Below are positions 1 through 13,500 of a stretch of DNA of 64,000 nt, one piece after another (the first letter of the stretch is position 1; each line of letters starts with the position of its first letter). The DNA lies in assembly GCA_945643635.1 (NCBI GenBank), contig CALZFC010000005.1:9947001-10011000 (forward strand). The letters are read 5' to 3'. Source of the stretch: Allodiplogaster sudhausi. Taxonomy: Eukaryota > Nematoda > Chromadorea > Rhabditida > Diplogasteridae. A program made the position numbers and the translations under genes. The notes beneath the pieces are model-generated. The model had not been told where the DNA came from. It ran no database searches and saw nothing but the letters and a program-made list of their open reading frames with translations.

Positions 1-309
1 AGAATCACAGAGACAGATCCCGATAAATTAACTTCGCACAAAAAAAAAACAAAAAAAATAAAAATGGTAACTCTGTAGCTCTCCTATAAAACATAATAAC
101 AACAGAAATACTATGAAATTAATTATGATAAATAATCGCTCATCCTAGTCTATTTTAAGGCTAGACTGGACGTTGGAAAAAGAGAAAAGATTGCCCATAA
201 ATAGAATGCCTGACTACACGAGAGTAATAAAAACTTGGAAAACTGTCTGGGAAGTTCTGTTGATAAATAAAAACGTTGCCGTAGTCACTGAGCAGATCAT
301 TTTCATTGC

Positions 310-3300
310 CTAATCCAGCTTGAGAACGAGTGAATATTCCTGGTCAATGCCCAGGTAGCAGTCGGACATCACGAAGAGCGACAGTTCCACAGCACCACTG
401 CGAAATTCAATGCGTCTTTTTATGACAAACGTTTTAAGAAAATTAAATAATTAAATTTGCACCATAATAAACACAAATTATAAAATTAAAAATATTATTA
501 ATTACCAATTACAACTTGTATTGTACATTTTATTTTAATTTTATAAATAAAGATGCTTACGTTCGATCAGGCGTGACAAAGTGGATGGTTGCGCGAGCTC
601 GTCCGACCACAGGAGGAAGAGACTGCAAAGTCAGATAGTATTTGTAATCAAAGATTTAAAAAGAAATTAACAAACGCTTCACAAATCTCAGGATAAGTTA
701 AAAAGTACATTACACTATTGCACTTACAATTACTCCCCGTTATCACATGCATATTATCCCCGAAGAATTTTTGAAAGCTCTTCTAAAGTCTTTGCGTTGC
801 TGCTTTTCGTCACGAAAAAATTATATTTCTAAAAAAAACCCTGTCAGAAAGAACCAAAATAATTTTTTTCTAGCAAATTCGGTGCCGCTGAATTTTAAGT
901 GGATTAAATAATTAGTTAATTAGTAAAATGAGAACTAAAAAATCGAACTAAAAAATACAGCAATTTAGAAAGAATCTCTACCTGCGCGGCCAAAAGGCGA
1001 TTCTCCCTCTTCTCTCCGAGCAGAAGCTGCCATCCTGCGGACTTCTCTTTGGGCCAACGGGGAAGGGACGCCTCGGGAGAGAACTGAAAAGGAACGTTTT
1101 CCCTTCTCTATATTAACAAAATATCTTTCTGTTTTATTAAAAAAAAAAATTATTTAGAATCATCTGCTGTATTGTTTTCTCTAATCCCGGAGAAATTATT
1201 TACATGATTAATAATAACATATCGATGAGAGTAAAACCTTGAACGGTCCCGTCGTCTCAAATTGCACGCGCAGAGTCACGGGCGTGTTGTGTGCCACGGA
1301 AATTGGCTGTAAAAAAGCAATTAAAATATTTTTAATGCCTGAGAATTAAATATGCGTCTCCTTCATGCTATGCAAGTACTTGTTTTAAAAGCTTAAAAAG
1401 ATAAATGAAAATTTAAAAGTCAGAATGCTTCCAGAATAAAAAAAGTAAACTAAATTACAAAATTGTATCCAAAATTCACTACCGTAGCACGCATGGGATC
1501 TGATGTCAGCACTGCGTCAACATTCATCAATCGCGATCCAACAAGGCCCAGAATTGGGAAGCGGGAGAGCGCCGTGAGCAGCTGGCAAATTTAGTTGTAT
1601 TTATTAAAGCTACTAAAAGAAATTATACCAGATACATATATACTTTTTCCAAGATATATTTCATTTCGAATTTTCAAACTTCCAGCCAACTACCTCGCTC
1701 TATTACCTCATCAGCCTGCTTCTCTTCCATGGTGGTCCTCTCCAGGACACACTTTCGATTCCTCTTGATAACGTCACCAATCGACTTGGCTTTTTCAATT
1801 CCGAATGTCGCTTGGAGTTGCGGGATCGAAGATGACGGTCTGAATGAAGGACATACCTCGCTCTCTCTCTCTCTCTTGCTCTCTCTTGCTCTCATACTGT
1901 CTCAATAATACTCTATCTCCTGCTCCCTCTCCTTCCCTCCTCTCTTATTGCCTCTCTCTCTCGCTCTCTCTTACTCCATCTTTCCTCCTCTCTCCCTCCC
2001 CCTCTCTCTCTCTCCACCAACGCGAGGACATCAGCCTCGGCAGCCGTGATGTGCTGGAATACGCCGAGTGGCTGGTCGTCATGCCACCTGGCAGAGTGGC
2101 ACATCTGTGCGAGGATGACGGAAGAGAGCGCAGAGTGCAGCCAGCCACGCAGGCAGCACAATTCGCGCATCGCCTGAAATACTTTATTTTTTAGAAAACA
2201 TTTTTTGTGAATAAGGAACAAAAAACTATTGTAAAATAACAGATGCTTTACATTTTATATATTTTTTAAGGAATATTTAACTTAAAGATAGCTTATTTAT
2301 TAAAAAAAATGCACGCCTGAATGACTCGAATGCACTGATCCAACACGGACCGCTGGTCAGTCCGGTAATCGGTCTGCAGGTCCATTCGAGAGAAGTGAGC
2401 CTGAAATGTTTTTTTTACATTCTTTGGCAGCATTTATTCCATAACCGTGAATTTTTTTTAAAAGAAACAAACAATATTTAAATATGCCGTCTTTGGTGTT
2501 GCCTCAATATATTCATCTCTAAATTCATATGTATACATGTATTCGGCATCCACAAAAAGATCTCTCCAAGCTGTGCGAACCTGGAAGAGAAGATGAGCCT
2601 TTGTGTGTGGCGAGAGCATATCGCGACCGCCCAGGCGGACTCGCATCCCACGAGCCATTCTCCTAAAAAATTAAATTTAAAAAATTCAACAAAACCTTTT
2701 TCATCTTAAACTATTCCCACTTTTTGCCTTTATTGAATGAAAATGTAACTCAAGTTACACACGTTTTCTTGGAGGTCAAACAATTAACAAAAGATCACAA
2801 ATAAAGTAAGTTAAAAAGAACGAAATACAACGTCAACTAACGCGTTGATCTCGTCTTCATTGTGTCGAACGGGAATTTCCGCATACTCGGGAACACCCTC
2901 AAATTATAATATTCCTATTTTTTAAGCGTAATTTCCTTTCAAGCTTTTGATAAAAACTTCCACGACAAAATAAAAAAATTTTCCCCAATCCCAAAGAAGT
3001 TGACGTTCAGCCAAATAACATCTCTGTGCCCACCACACACACGGCCCGATACAAAGGTAAAATGAATAGAAAAGAAAAGAAAACCCACACAAATTCCCTT
3101 TAACACCCTAATCAATCGTACCGTAAGCCACGTGAGCATCTCCTCAATGGTAGCCTCGTCGTGCATTGTCGTGGTGAGCTGCCGAATAGTCGTGTGGTCG
3201 AGGTAGTAGACAGAGGCGAGGCGGCCGAAGGCAGAGGAGCGAAGATTGCCTTCCTCCTTGAAACCGCACGAAACTTATCCGTAGTCTTTTTCAATTTTCC

Positions 3301-4378
3301 TAGCTCAGCCTCTCTAAATCTCTCTAAACCTAATGTCTCTGACAAGAAAAGGGCGAACTCAAGAGGCTCTTTTAAAATCGTCCACTCATCTTCGTTCTAT
3401 TGGGAATAAAACTTCAAAAAAAAAACAGTAGTAACACATCAATCCTCGTACAATAAAGTCTGACTTTTAAAAAAGATAAGAAAATAAAGTAGATTCAATG
3501 GTGTGACTTAAGCAAACCTCCTCAACAACAATGCATTTGCTAGTGAGCAGCTCGTTGACCACGTCATTGACGATGGTCGACAGGAAACCCGTGAGGTTCT
3601 CCTCGGAGAGATCGTCCAGGCCGTAGAAGCTGAAAGATGCTTTATTCCGTCCATGGTAAAAGTTTCATTCTGGGCTAAAGAGTCTTTTCTACTGACTCAC
3701 TTCGGTGTGCGTAAATAAAGTAAAGTAAACTAAGTAATATTACGTGGAAGTAACCAGAGAACATTTATTTCTCATGAATTCTTATGACCTCAATGCACTG
3801 CAAATTGAGATATTAAGAACAGGCTAAGGATACTAATACTTAAGTTGATTATTAAACTACTTTAAGTAGCTCAGTAAGTGAACCAACTTGGGATTGGCGA
3901 AGAGTCTTCGGTAGAGATAAGTGCCTGCGATGTACTCCATGATTCCTTGCCGGCTGTCGATGGTGCCAGCGTTGATCTCGGCGTTCACATGGTTCGCCAA
4001 GGCAGGCAGAAGGCTAAAAAAATAAGTTCTAAATAATTATAATATCATATCATGAGTGCAATTGTTATTTCAGCCCCTCTTACAATAAAAAGACATTTTA
4101 AATTCAACTTTGGAAATGGAATTTCTATTATTAATAATAATCTATAAAATATCGATTCCACCGGCCTCTTCCTCTAACCTCGACTCGACCGGGAATGGCT
4201 CGTAGAGGAATCGTTTGTAGAACTCCTTCTTCGAGTCTTGGACGTAGATGACTGCCACGGCAGAGGTGTCGAACTGGGGACGGCCAGCACGGCCCATCAT
4301 TTGGAGGACATCTGGCATAGGAGAGACTATGAGCACAGGGAGAAAGAGAGGGAGCGATGGAAAGGAAGAAATGGAGAG

Positions 4379-4421
<43 letters not shown>

Positions 4422-6034
4422 AAGATAGCGAGAGAGAGAACGGCAAAGAAACAGAGAACGGACCAGTGACAGGGAAGTCGATGTACTTGTTCTCTTTGGC
4501 GTCAAAGTACTCGGTTCCCTTGACGATGACAAGATGCGCAGGCATATTTATCCCCCAGGCGAGAGTGGCAGTCGCGATTAGAACCTGGATCTTCTTCGCC
4601 GTGAACAACTGAAATGCAATAAGAGTCTTATTATAAGACAGATATCAATGCTAGAATACCATTGATTTGTGTTCAATTATAGATAATAAAACAAATTCAT
4701 TTGGTATATAGGCCCAGGGTGAGATTCGCTATCATCAGTTGTGAATGTCTCTCATCATTGAAATAATGCCTTAAAGGAGTATGAAACTGTACAGTAAGTA
4801 ATACATTTGAATTTACGTGATAATTTAAGTCCCGTCTCTATAAATCTCTCGCATTTGCCTCAGGCAAAAAGGAGCGAATTCAACAGTGAGTTTTTGACTC
4901 CTTAAAAAGAGAGAGAAACAGATAACTGACATGCTCAACGAGCGCTCTTTCCGTCGCTGCGAGACCCGCGTGGTGGAGGCCGATTCCGAAAGGAAGCGTC
5001 AGCTTGAGATTCTCATCTCTCACTTGATGAACGTACTCTTCGAGCTCAAAGAGGGCACATTCCTACTTTGCCCCCTCATTCTGATTTGAAATACACCATG
5101 CATGAATGCTAGCCATTCAATACTGACGAAAGATACATGAAAGAGCAAGTCAACAAATGCGTAGAGAAGAAACAAGTTAGAGAAAAAAAAGAAAGAAACG
5201 CAATTACCTCTTTTTCTCTTCTACTCTCTCTCTCTCTCTCTCTATCTATCTCTTTCTCTAACCTCTCTGATGTCACAATGCAGCCACTGCTTGGGGTCTG
5301 GCTGGCTGACCAGCAATGATATGAATGCCATTGCAGTCAGGCGAGTCTGCCTCCTTGACGCGACGAAAACGATTGTCGGCTTGTGCGGCGAGTACGTGAG
5401 AATGGCTGAAAATATTTAAAAAAAATTTAATTACAAATTGGTTTTCTGATTGCTAAAAAATATGTACTTCAATATAAGTTATAAGTTGTAATAAGTATTA
5501 AAATGAAAAGAAAAGAAAGATACATTGGAACGCCGGCTTGTTCATGAGTGCCATGCGCGGGCAGTAGTGCTGGCCAGGGAAGCCCTTGATGTGCACGTTC
5601 ACTGGCACGGGACGTACTGACGGCTTGAAGTTGAACAGGCCAGACTGAAAGGAGAGTGTAGTGAGAGGGAGAGAGGGAGAAAGAGAGCGAGAGAAACAGA
5701 GAGAGTAAGAGTGAAAGAAACAAAGAGAATGACAGTGATAGAGACAAGGCGAACTCCGCCGCAGAAAATTCGCTTTAAAAGATCAAGTGTTAATTCATCA
5801 TCTACTGGTAAAACAATCGCTCAATTTCACCAACTTTTTCCTAAACTAAAATTAGTGTTAATTTCCTTGACAATTTCTGCTTACACCTCTTCCTTTCCTT
5901 CCGGTTAAACCCCTCGTACCTCCTTGATCCCGAGCCACGCTGCGACATCTCCCGCATTGGCGAGCGCGGTGGACAGGCCGATCAGGCGGGCCGGCTCGGA
6001 GCGGAGACAAGAGCGACGGGTCAGCAGCTTCAGT

Positions 6035-6081
<47 letters not shown>

Positions 6082-7512
6082 AGAGTGAGAATAGGGGGAC
6101 AGAGAGACTGTTATTATGCATTCATCAGTTTTCATTCATCTACAGCAATTAAACGAATATCATGAAAATAATTTTTGTAAATCTAATTTCTCAATAAGAA
6201 TATTCACATAAGTGCCCCATAATCCATAATCTTTATCAACAAACAAAACAATTATAAATATTCAAGTAATTCATTAGTTTTGGTGAATGTATTTTGCAAT
6301 GAAACAATATAAGATTTCAAAAAGTGAAATCTTGAAAGCCAGGAAAGAAACCTGGTGACGATAGCCTCAAGTACGTTGCCACGGTCCACTCCCAGAAGAT
6401 GAATCTCATCAATGATGATCAGGCCGACATTTCTGACGTACTCACGGGTTGCCCAGCTTCTGGAAGCAGAGAAGAGGATTTCAAAATGACCGAAGGTGAA
6501 ACCAAGCACGAGATAGAAGGAAAACTGAGAGAAGCGCAAACCTCGTGATGCCGTCCCACTTCTCTGGAGTGGAGATGAGAAGGGGCGCAGTGTTGAGTGC
6601 AGCGGCGTCAGGAGTGAAGTCTCCGGACAACTCCAGCACTCTCAAACACGCACATTACATGAATAGTGCTGCTGACCAGGGAATGAAAGCCACTCTCGAA
6701 GAACCAGCACAACAGTGTGGGGTAGAAGATTAGAGTCCGGAAATCGGGGTGGGTAGGAAGAAAATGGATTTTCTGTTCCAAAAAAAACTTGGTGGGTAAA
6801 GCTCTGAAATGGCCCAAAACCACGGTGGGTTTGTCCAATTGATAACAACCTTTCCTTTTATCCTCAGCTGCTGACATCTTTGATAGATCTGCTATTTCTT
6901 CTACTCTTTCTCTGATTAAAGCTAACTCTCCTAGGCAATTCGCATAACAATAAGAATAGTTATTTAAGAATTCCCTGTAAGAGTAACTATTAAAAACATC
7001 TCCTTTAAAGTAGTACAATTCCTCACCGATGCCCCATCTTCATCTCGAACTTCTGCCTCCAATCAGCGACTCGCTCTCGCACGAGAGCCTTCATCGGCGC
7101 AATGTAGACGCACTGTCAAAATAATGCATTTTGTCAACATTCTTCCGTTTTGTTTGTAGTTTGTCAAATAAAGAAATGAAGTTGAAAAAGACTAACAAAG
7201 AAACACAAAATAACTAATTTTTTTCAAAGAGTCCCTGGTTCATCCATGACCACAGTTCAATGTCAAAATTAAAAATAAAAACATTTAGCCCGGGGTAGAC
7301 CCTAGAGAGACCCTCCATGATCATTAGAGAGAAGCTTCGTTAAAGAGCTGTTTGAGCAGCTAAAGAAATGAACAAGTATTTGCACCTTCTTGCCGGGGTG
7401 TGCGTTGAGCATGCGGAAGATGGCAAGCTCCGCCACACATGTTTTTCCAGATCCCGTCGGCGCACCCAGAAGCACATTCTCATCCGTGTGGTAGAGAGTG
7501 TGGAAGACCTGC

Positions 7513-7595
<83 letters not shown>

Positions 7596-10500
7596 AAGAG
7601 AGAGAGAGAGAGAGAAAGCGAGCGAAAGAGATATGGGAGAGAGAGAGAGAGACAACGAGGAAAAGAGTAAGAGTGTAGGGAAAATTTATTTAAAAAAAAT
7701 AGAGTTCGCAATCGATAAACATAGCGCGAAATTACAGAAAATATAGTGAGCATTTAATGGCGCCAAATTACCGATTAAAATACGTTAGTAGAACCCCACC
7801 CAACCTGCGTCTGAATCGGATTGAAGTGTTCAAAGGAGTAGATGGACTGGAACTTGTCATTTCGCAAGATGGAGACGGGAAGCGGATCGAGCGGGAGAAG
7901 GGCTGAAACGAAAGGGTAACATTAACATTCTTTTAGCAGCAAAAAGGAGAATAAAAATGAAAGGCTAAATACTACACTAAATTTTTAAGAAAAAGGGCTA
8001 AATACTACACTAAATTTGGATGAAAATCCTTATCATGAAAATTAAGTTAACGGTCAAATACTCTAAACTCGCATTCATATCTTTGTAGCACCTCTGTTCT
8101 TGCTTTCTTTTATAATCATTATTATCATTATTATTATTTAAGACATCACAGTTAATGAAGTGCGCAGGAGACAGATCACATACAAATATACTGGAGACGC
8201 GGTACAGAAAACCACATGAGCAAAATTTGATGGCTATATATATATATTTTAAATAAACATGTAATGGACAATTAAAAACAATAGAAAGAAGTGAAAAAAA
8301 ATTCCTGTAAAGACAAAGTTGGCAGACCAAATAGAGGACTGACTAGTGTGCGCCGCTCCCTGCGGCGGTAGCTTGCAGTTGAGGAGAGAGAGGGCGACGG
8401 TGGAGTCCTCGCTCATGAAGTACTCGGAGGCCACTCGGAGTTGGAAGGTGCCGTGACGCGTCTCCTCTCGCACCGGAATCGTGAACACCACGCGTGTCTC
8501 CTCGCGTTGTTGCACCTGCAGATAACATTGTTTTTTTTTAAATTTATTTTCGATTTGAAGTATTCCACATAAAAGCATAATGTGGGGCTGCGTGCTTCAG
8601 TCGCCGATAAAAAAATAAGTAGGTCAAATTTCGAGGGGAGGCTCAGTTGCCGATTTTGAAATGGGGGAGATGCTCAGTTGCCGAATTGGAAAAGGGGGAG
8701 TAGCTCAGTTGCCGATTTGAAAAAGGGGGGGGGGTGAAGCTCAGTTGCCGATCCATAATGAGCAAGGCAAAGAGAATGAAGTGTATCAAATCCCAGTGAG
8801 GCACTATTTGATTACATGCTGTTACACTCTGTCTACCTTCAGTTCGAGAAATCACTGTACTACTCTATGCCATGTGCATTTAAACGATCTACCCCTCCTT
8901 TGTGGTCTCATGAAACCAGGGATGAAATAAGTTTAAAGAATAAAGAGAAGCGTATTATCTATCATTAGGCAAGCCCGTTTTTGAAACACAGACTTCCGTA
9001 TAGCATCACTTTGAGTAGGTAAGGGCTGCATACCAAAGTTGACCGCGGTGTACAATACGTGCTCAAACGGTTAGCATGTATTTTCCACTGCTCTAGTAAC
9101 CATCTGAATAAATTAATTGATTCTCTGCGAATATTCTAAAATCATTTCAACCGAAAGTGTGTTAGGATACGATCGATTTTATCATGCTGAACCTTCTGCA
9201 TCTCAAGCAGAGTGAACGAATCTCTAACTGAAGGTAGACAGAAAAAAAGTTATCGTAGAGCTGTTTAGAATACGGCTAAACCATCTCACCATTATAAACT
9301 TCCCAAATATCACTAATCTCTCTCTCCCACTCCCTCTAACTCTTTTTCTCTCTCTCACACTCTCCCTCTTCTCTCACACTCTCCCTCTCTCACTCAACTC
9401 ATTCATGCACTAGCCACGCTCTTTCTGCGTTCTTGTCTTGTACTCCGCTTCTCTATCGTCTCTTTCCTCCAACTCTTTCTTTCCCAGTCTCTCAACATCC
9501 TCGCACCGCTCCTAAGGAACCAAAGAGGGTCGGGAGAGGAAGGAGAGGCAGAGGTGGTAAAGGAGGAGGGATGGCCACAAAGGATCCCTCCTCTCTCTCA
9601 CTAGTTTCTCTCTCTACAGCTAAACCATCTCTCTATTATAAACTTCCCTAAATATCATTTATTAACAAATCTTTCTACAAGCAGCGATAGTATTACGCCT
9701 AAAAAAATCGGCAACTGAGCTACTCCCCCTTTTCCAAATCGACAAATGAGCTACTCCCCCTTTTCCAAATCGGCAACTGAGCTACTCCCCCTTTTCCAAA
9801 TCGGCAACTGAGCTACTCCCCCTTTTCCAAATCGGCAACTGAGCTACTCCCCCTTTTCCAAATCGGCAACTGAGCTACTCCCCCTTTTCCAAATCGGCAA
9901 CTGAGCTACTCCCCCTTTTCCAAATCGGCAACTGAGCTTCATGCGGCCAATCGGCAACTGGAGCACGTAGCCATAATGTGGTACTTCAATATCTATAGAT
10001 ATCGTCAACGGGTCAGTTTTTAAAATATTAGGCGTTCAAGGGGTTAAAAACAGAGCATTCTTCACAACATTTCCTATAGCATACATGAAATGTTTTTTTA
10101 AATTGAAATTCTAAGGAATTGTGGTCAGAGATATGCTCACCTTCTTCTTGTTGACATGGAGGCGTTCGTGATGCACAATCATGTTCTCCTCCAGATTCTC
10201 CAGAAGCACGAAGAAGGACTGCAATATTTTCAATGGAAAGTTGAAAGTGGTAAGGAATAAGTAGGACTCTTTTGAAATAAAAATAAAAATGAAGAGAAAA
10301 AAGGATAATCGAGCCTGTTCAACATACATCTCAAATATTACATTGAAATAGAAAATAAAAGCTCTCATCTAACCTGACTGCCAGTCTTGCCCAAAAGGCG
10401 ATCATTCCATTCAAAGGCAGGAGTCAGCACGGCTTCCACTTGGACGATGGTGCTAGAAGTAAGTAAAGATTAAGAGAGCCTCTCTGTATGCCTCCAGTAG

Positions 10501-13500
10501 GGCGTGCCCCAGATTCAGACGTTGGATTTCGAATGTGAAAACATAGTCGGGCATGGCACTGGGCCCCAGTAACAATATTAAATGGCAAAAAAAAAATTTT
10601 CAAAAAATATTTTTCCGTGAACAGGTAAAAGTATGGATAATTTCTGAATTGATGTATCTCGCTTCAAACTCAATATTTTTCAATTTTCTTTTTTTTAACG
10701 GAATCAACGTTGGATTCTGAACAAAATCAGCCCAGAAGTCTTTCAGTCAACTATTTTTTTTCACATCGAAAAATTACTTTTAATATTTGAATTTGACGGT
10801 TAAGTACCTTATACTCATTTGTGTGCGGGTGTTATATCTCAAAATGTAGAGCATTAAAAACTGTATAACATATATTCTTTTCGCTTCGTGTGCACTACCC
10901 CTAAGGGGTGGAAAATAGGCTCAAATATGGGTGCCTCGGATATGTAGGATTCAAGGAATGCGTGAAAAGAAGTTAAATTCTTGTTGTAACATAAAATGAA
11001 CCATTTCATTCGATTCAGCACGTGCTTCTTTACAGAAAAGCTCCATATCAAAATTTCATAAAATTATCATCTTCCATGAAAAAAACGCATTTTTCGATTT
11101 TTCAGCCATTGTCAGAAAATGACCTAAAACTATTCGAATCGCTGTATTTTCAATGTTTTCAGTGAGAACAGAATGCGGATAGCACTATTCAGTACGCGAC
11201 AAAATTCTCTACAACATACATCCATTACATCTGGATAGGGCTTCCCTACCAATGACAGTATCGATTTTCCTAAGGCGGCGCATCAAAACTAACAGATCCG
11301 CATTTTCCAACTTTTCGTGCAATCTTAATGTTTCTTACTCATCCAATGCATCATTCTGCTCCACGAAGCACACAAAGGTCAGAACCGATGTTTGTTTTAC
11401 AGATGTCCCGTGGTAAAAGCCCGCAAAAGGGTTTGCACGCGCGCGGCTTCGAACCTGGGACCCATGACTTTCGACGTGCACAACCAATTGGCTAAAATGA
11501 CGTTATAAAATTCATTTCTGGAAAATGCCAAAACCAATCTTAAAGGTTGACCTATCAGCCGATAGCTATTTTTGCGCTCTATCGAAATAAATATATCCGC
11601 CAAACAGTGTAAATTGACGGTAAGGTCAAATAAGTGGCCAAAATATTCGAACCCAAAAAAGTAGATCAAAAAAGCTATTCATCACAACGTGATGTAAGGG
11701 AAAGTTGTTCGTCTGAGCGAAAGCTATAGAATGGCATATAACATGTGGGGATAAGTTCAATCCGCGAAGAATAACAGCCGCGAAAATGTCCCCCCAAAAT
11801 ATTGACTTTTCATCGGACTCCAGGGCACTTTTTCGGTACTCTAACTAATAGAGAGGACATTCTTTATCAGTCACTATTATCTATTCGGCTGGAGAAAAAG
11901 TGCCCTGGAGTCCGATGAAAAGTCAATATTTTGGGGGGACATTTTCGCGGCTGTTATTCTTCGCGGATTGAACTTATCCCCACATGTTATATGCCATTCT
12001 ATAGCTTTCGCTCAGACGAACAACTTTCCCTTACATCACGTTGTGATGAATAGCTTTTTTGATCTACTTTTTTGGGTTCGAATATTTTGGCCACTTATTT
12101 GACCTTACCGTCAATTTACACTGTTTGGCGGATACATTTATTTCGATAGAGCGCAAATTAGCTATCGGCTGATAGGTCAACCTTTAAGATTGGTTTTGGC
12201 ATTTTCCAGAAATGAATTTTATAACGTCATTTTAGCCAATTGGTTGTGCACGTCGAAAGTCATGGGTCCCAGGTTCGAAGCCGCGCGCGTGCAAACCCTT
12301 TTGCGGGCTTTTAAAACGGGAGATCTGTAAAACAAACATCGGTTCTGACCTTTGTGTGCTTCGTGGAGCAGAATGATGCATTGGATGAGTAAGAAACATT
12401 AAGATTGCACAAAAAGTTGGAAAATGCGGATCTGTTAGTTTTGATGCGACCGCCTTAGGAAAATCGATACTGTCATTGGTAGGGAGCCCTATCCAGATGT
12501 AATGGATGTATGTTGTAGAGAATTTTGTCGCGTACTGAATAGTGCTATCCGCATTCTGTTCTCACTGAAAACATTGAAAATACAGCGATTCGAATAGTTT
12601 TAGGTCATTTTCTGACAATGGCTGAAAAATCGAAAAATGCGTTTTTTTTCATGGAAGATGATAATTTTATGACATTTTGATATGGAGCTTTTTTGTAAAG
12701 AAGCACGTGCTGAATCGAATGAAACGGTTCATTTTATGTTACAACAAGAATTTAACTTCTTTTCACGCATTCCTTGAATCCTACATATCCGAGGTACCCA
12801 TATTTGAGCCTATTTTCCACCCCTTAGGGGTAGTGCACACGAAGCGAAAAGAATATATGTTATACAGTTTTTAATGCTCTACATTTTGAGATATAACACC
12901 CACACACAAATGAGTATAAGGTACTTAACCGTCAAATTCAAATATTAAAAGTAATTTTTCGATGTGAAAAAAATAGTTAACTGAAAGACATCTGGGCTGA
13001 TTTTGTTCAGAATCCAACGTTGATTCTGTTTAAAAAAAAATTGAAAAATATTGATATTAAAGAAAGTTATGGGGACTTCAACTTTTCCATACATTTGCAT
13101 GCCCAGACAAGGGAAAAAATTTTATAACAAAATTGACCTTCTAATTTTCTTCATAGTGCGCATGGGTACCCCAAATTAAATTTTGGATAACCAAATCAGA
13201 AATTTTTACCCCGGGGCAGGCCACCATGGAGGGCTGCTTGATCCTTACAGAGAGGCTCTCTTAATATAAGAATTAATATGCACAGCCATAAATAATAATT
13301 TATAGTTGAATTCATTAAGATACAGTAGATTATATATCTAAAGACAGAAATAAAAATAAAAGTCTTACTATGTGATCGGTTTCAGTCGTGCTTCAACTGC
13401 CATACGAGGAAGCATCCGAAGGGCGTCGTATACCTAAACATGTTTTTTTTAAATAAGCATTGTCGTATCTTTTGCCTCAACCATGCCACCGAGTAGCACG

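Larger units (their letters stand above)
8586..9972. mobile_element. Non-autonomous Mutator-like (MULE/MITE) element with 9-bp TSD
   Basis: The ends are inverted: GGCTGCGTGCTTCAGTCGCC on the left, and the complement of GGCTACGTGCTCCAGTTGCC on the right. Both are flanked by the same 9 bp, ATAATGTGG, at 8577-8585 and 9973-9981. A 9-bp duplication is typical of Mutator-superfamily elements; class assignment is inference. Subterminal 31-bp arrays lie in opposite orientation at the two ends, and an inner inverted pair (CTGTCTACCTTCAGTT near 8832, complement near 9225) also occurs. No transposase is visible; the open frame at 9433-9651 is low-complexity. The element lies in the ASCC3 intron between exons near 8340-8520 and 10140-10220. 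Confidence 0.8.
10470..13264. mobile_element. Giant palindromic (foldback) element 1, TTAA-flanked
   Basis: The two halves are near-perfect reverse complements. Arms run about 10675-11834 and 11893-13050 around a loop of about 58 nt. Terminal inverted repeats are GAGAGCCTCTCTGTA (10474-10488) and its exact complement (13246-13260), each bordered by TTAA (10470-10473 and 13261-13264). Mirrored 65-aa open frames at 10854-11051 (-) and 12677-12874 (+) differ at only three residues, which gauges how similar the arms are; they match no protein I know and look like arm shadows. TTAA target duplication is the hallmark of piggyBac-type transposition; that class is inference because no transposase is present. 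Located in the ASCC3 intron between exons near 10450 and 13370. Confidence 0.9.

Noticed and set aside
9433..9651. Gly/Arg-rich 72-codon frame inside the MULE-like element
   Set aside because: Low-complexity, no homology, and no splice or promoter support.
9700..9955. Possible CRISPR array (regular 31-bp repeats)
   Set aside because: Copies are contiguous with no unique spacers, in a eukaryotic intron and inside a transposon; it is a tandem array.
12228..12292. Functional tRNA gene
   Set aside because: T-stem does not pair and the anticodon arm is too short, despite good A- and B-box-like strings.
10854..12874. Mirrored 65-aa open frames in palindrome 1 as genes
   Set aside because: They occur only as arm duplicates, match nothing known and have no splice or start context; they were used only to gauge arm identity.
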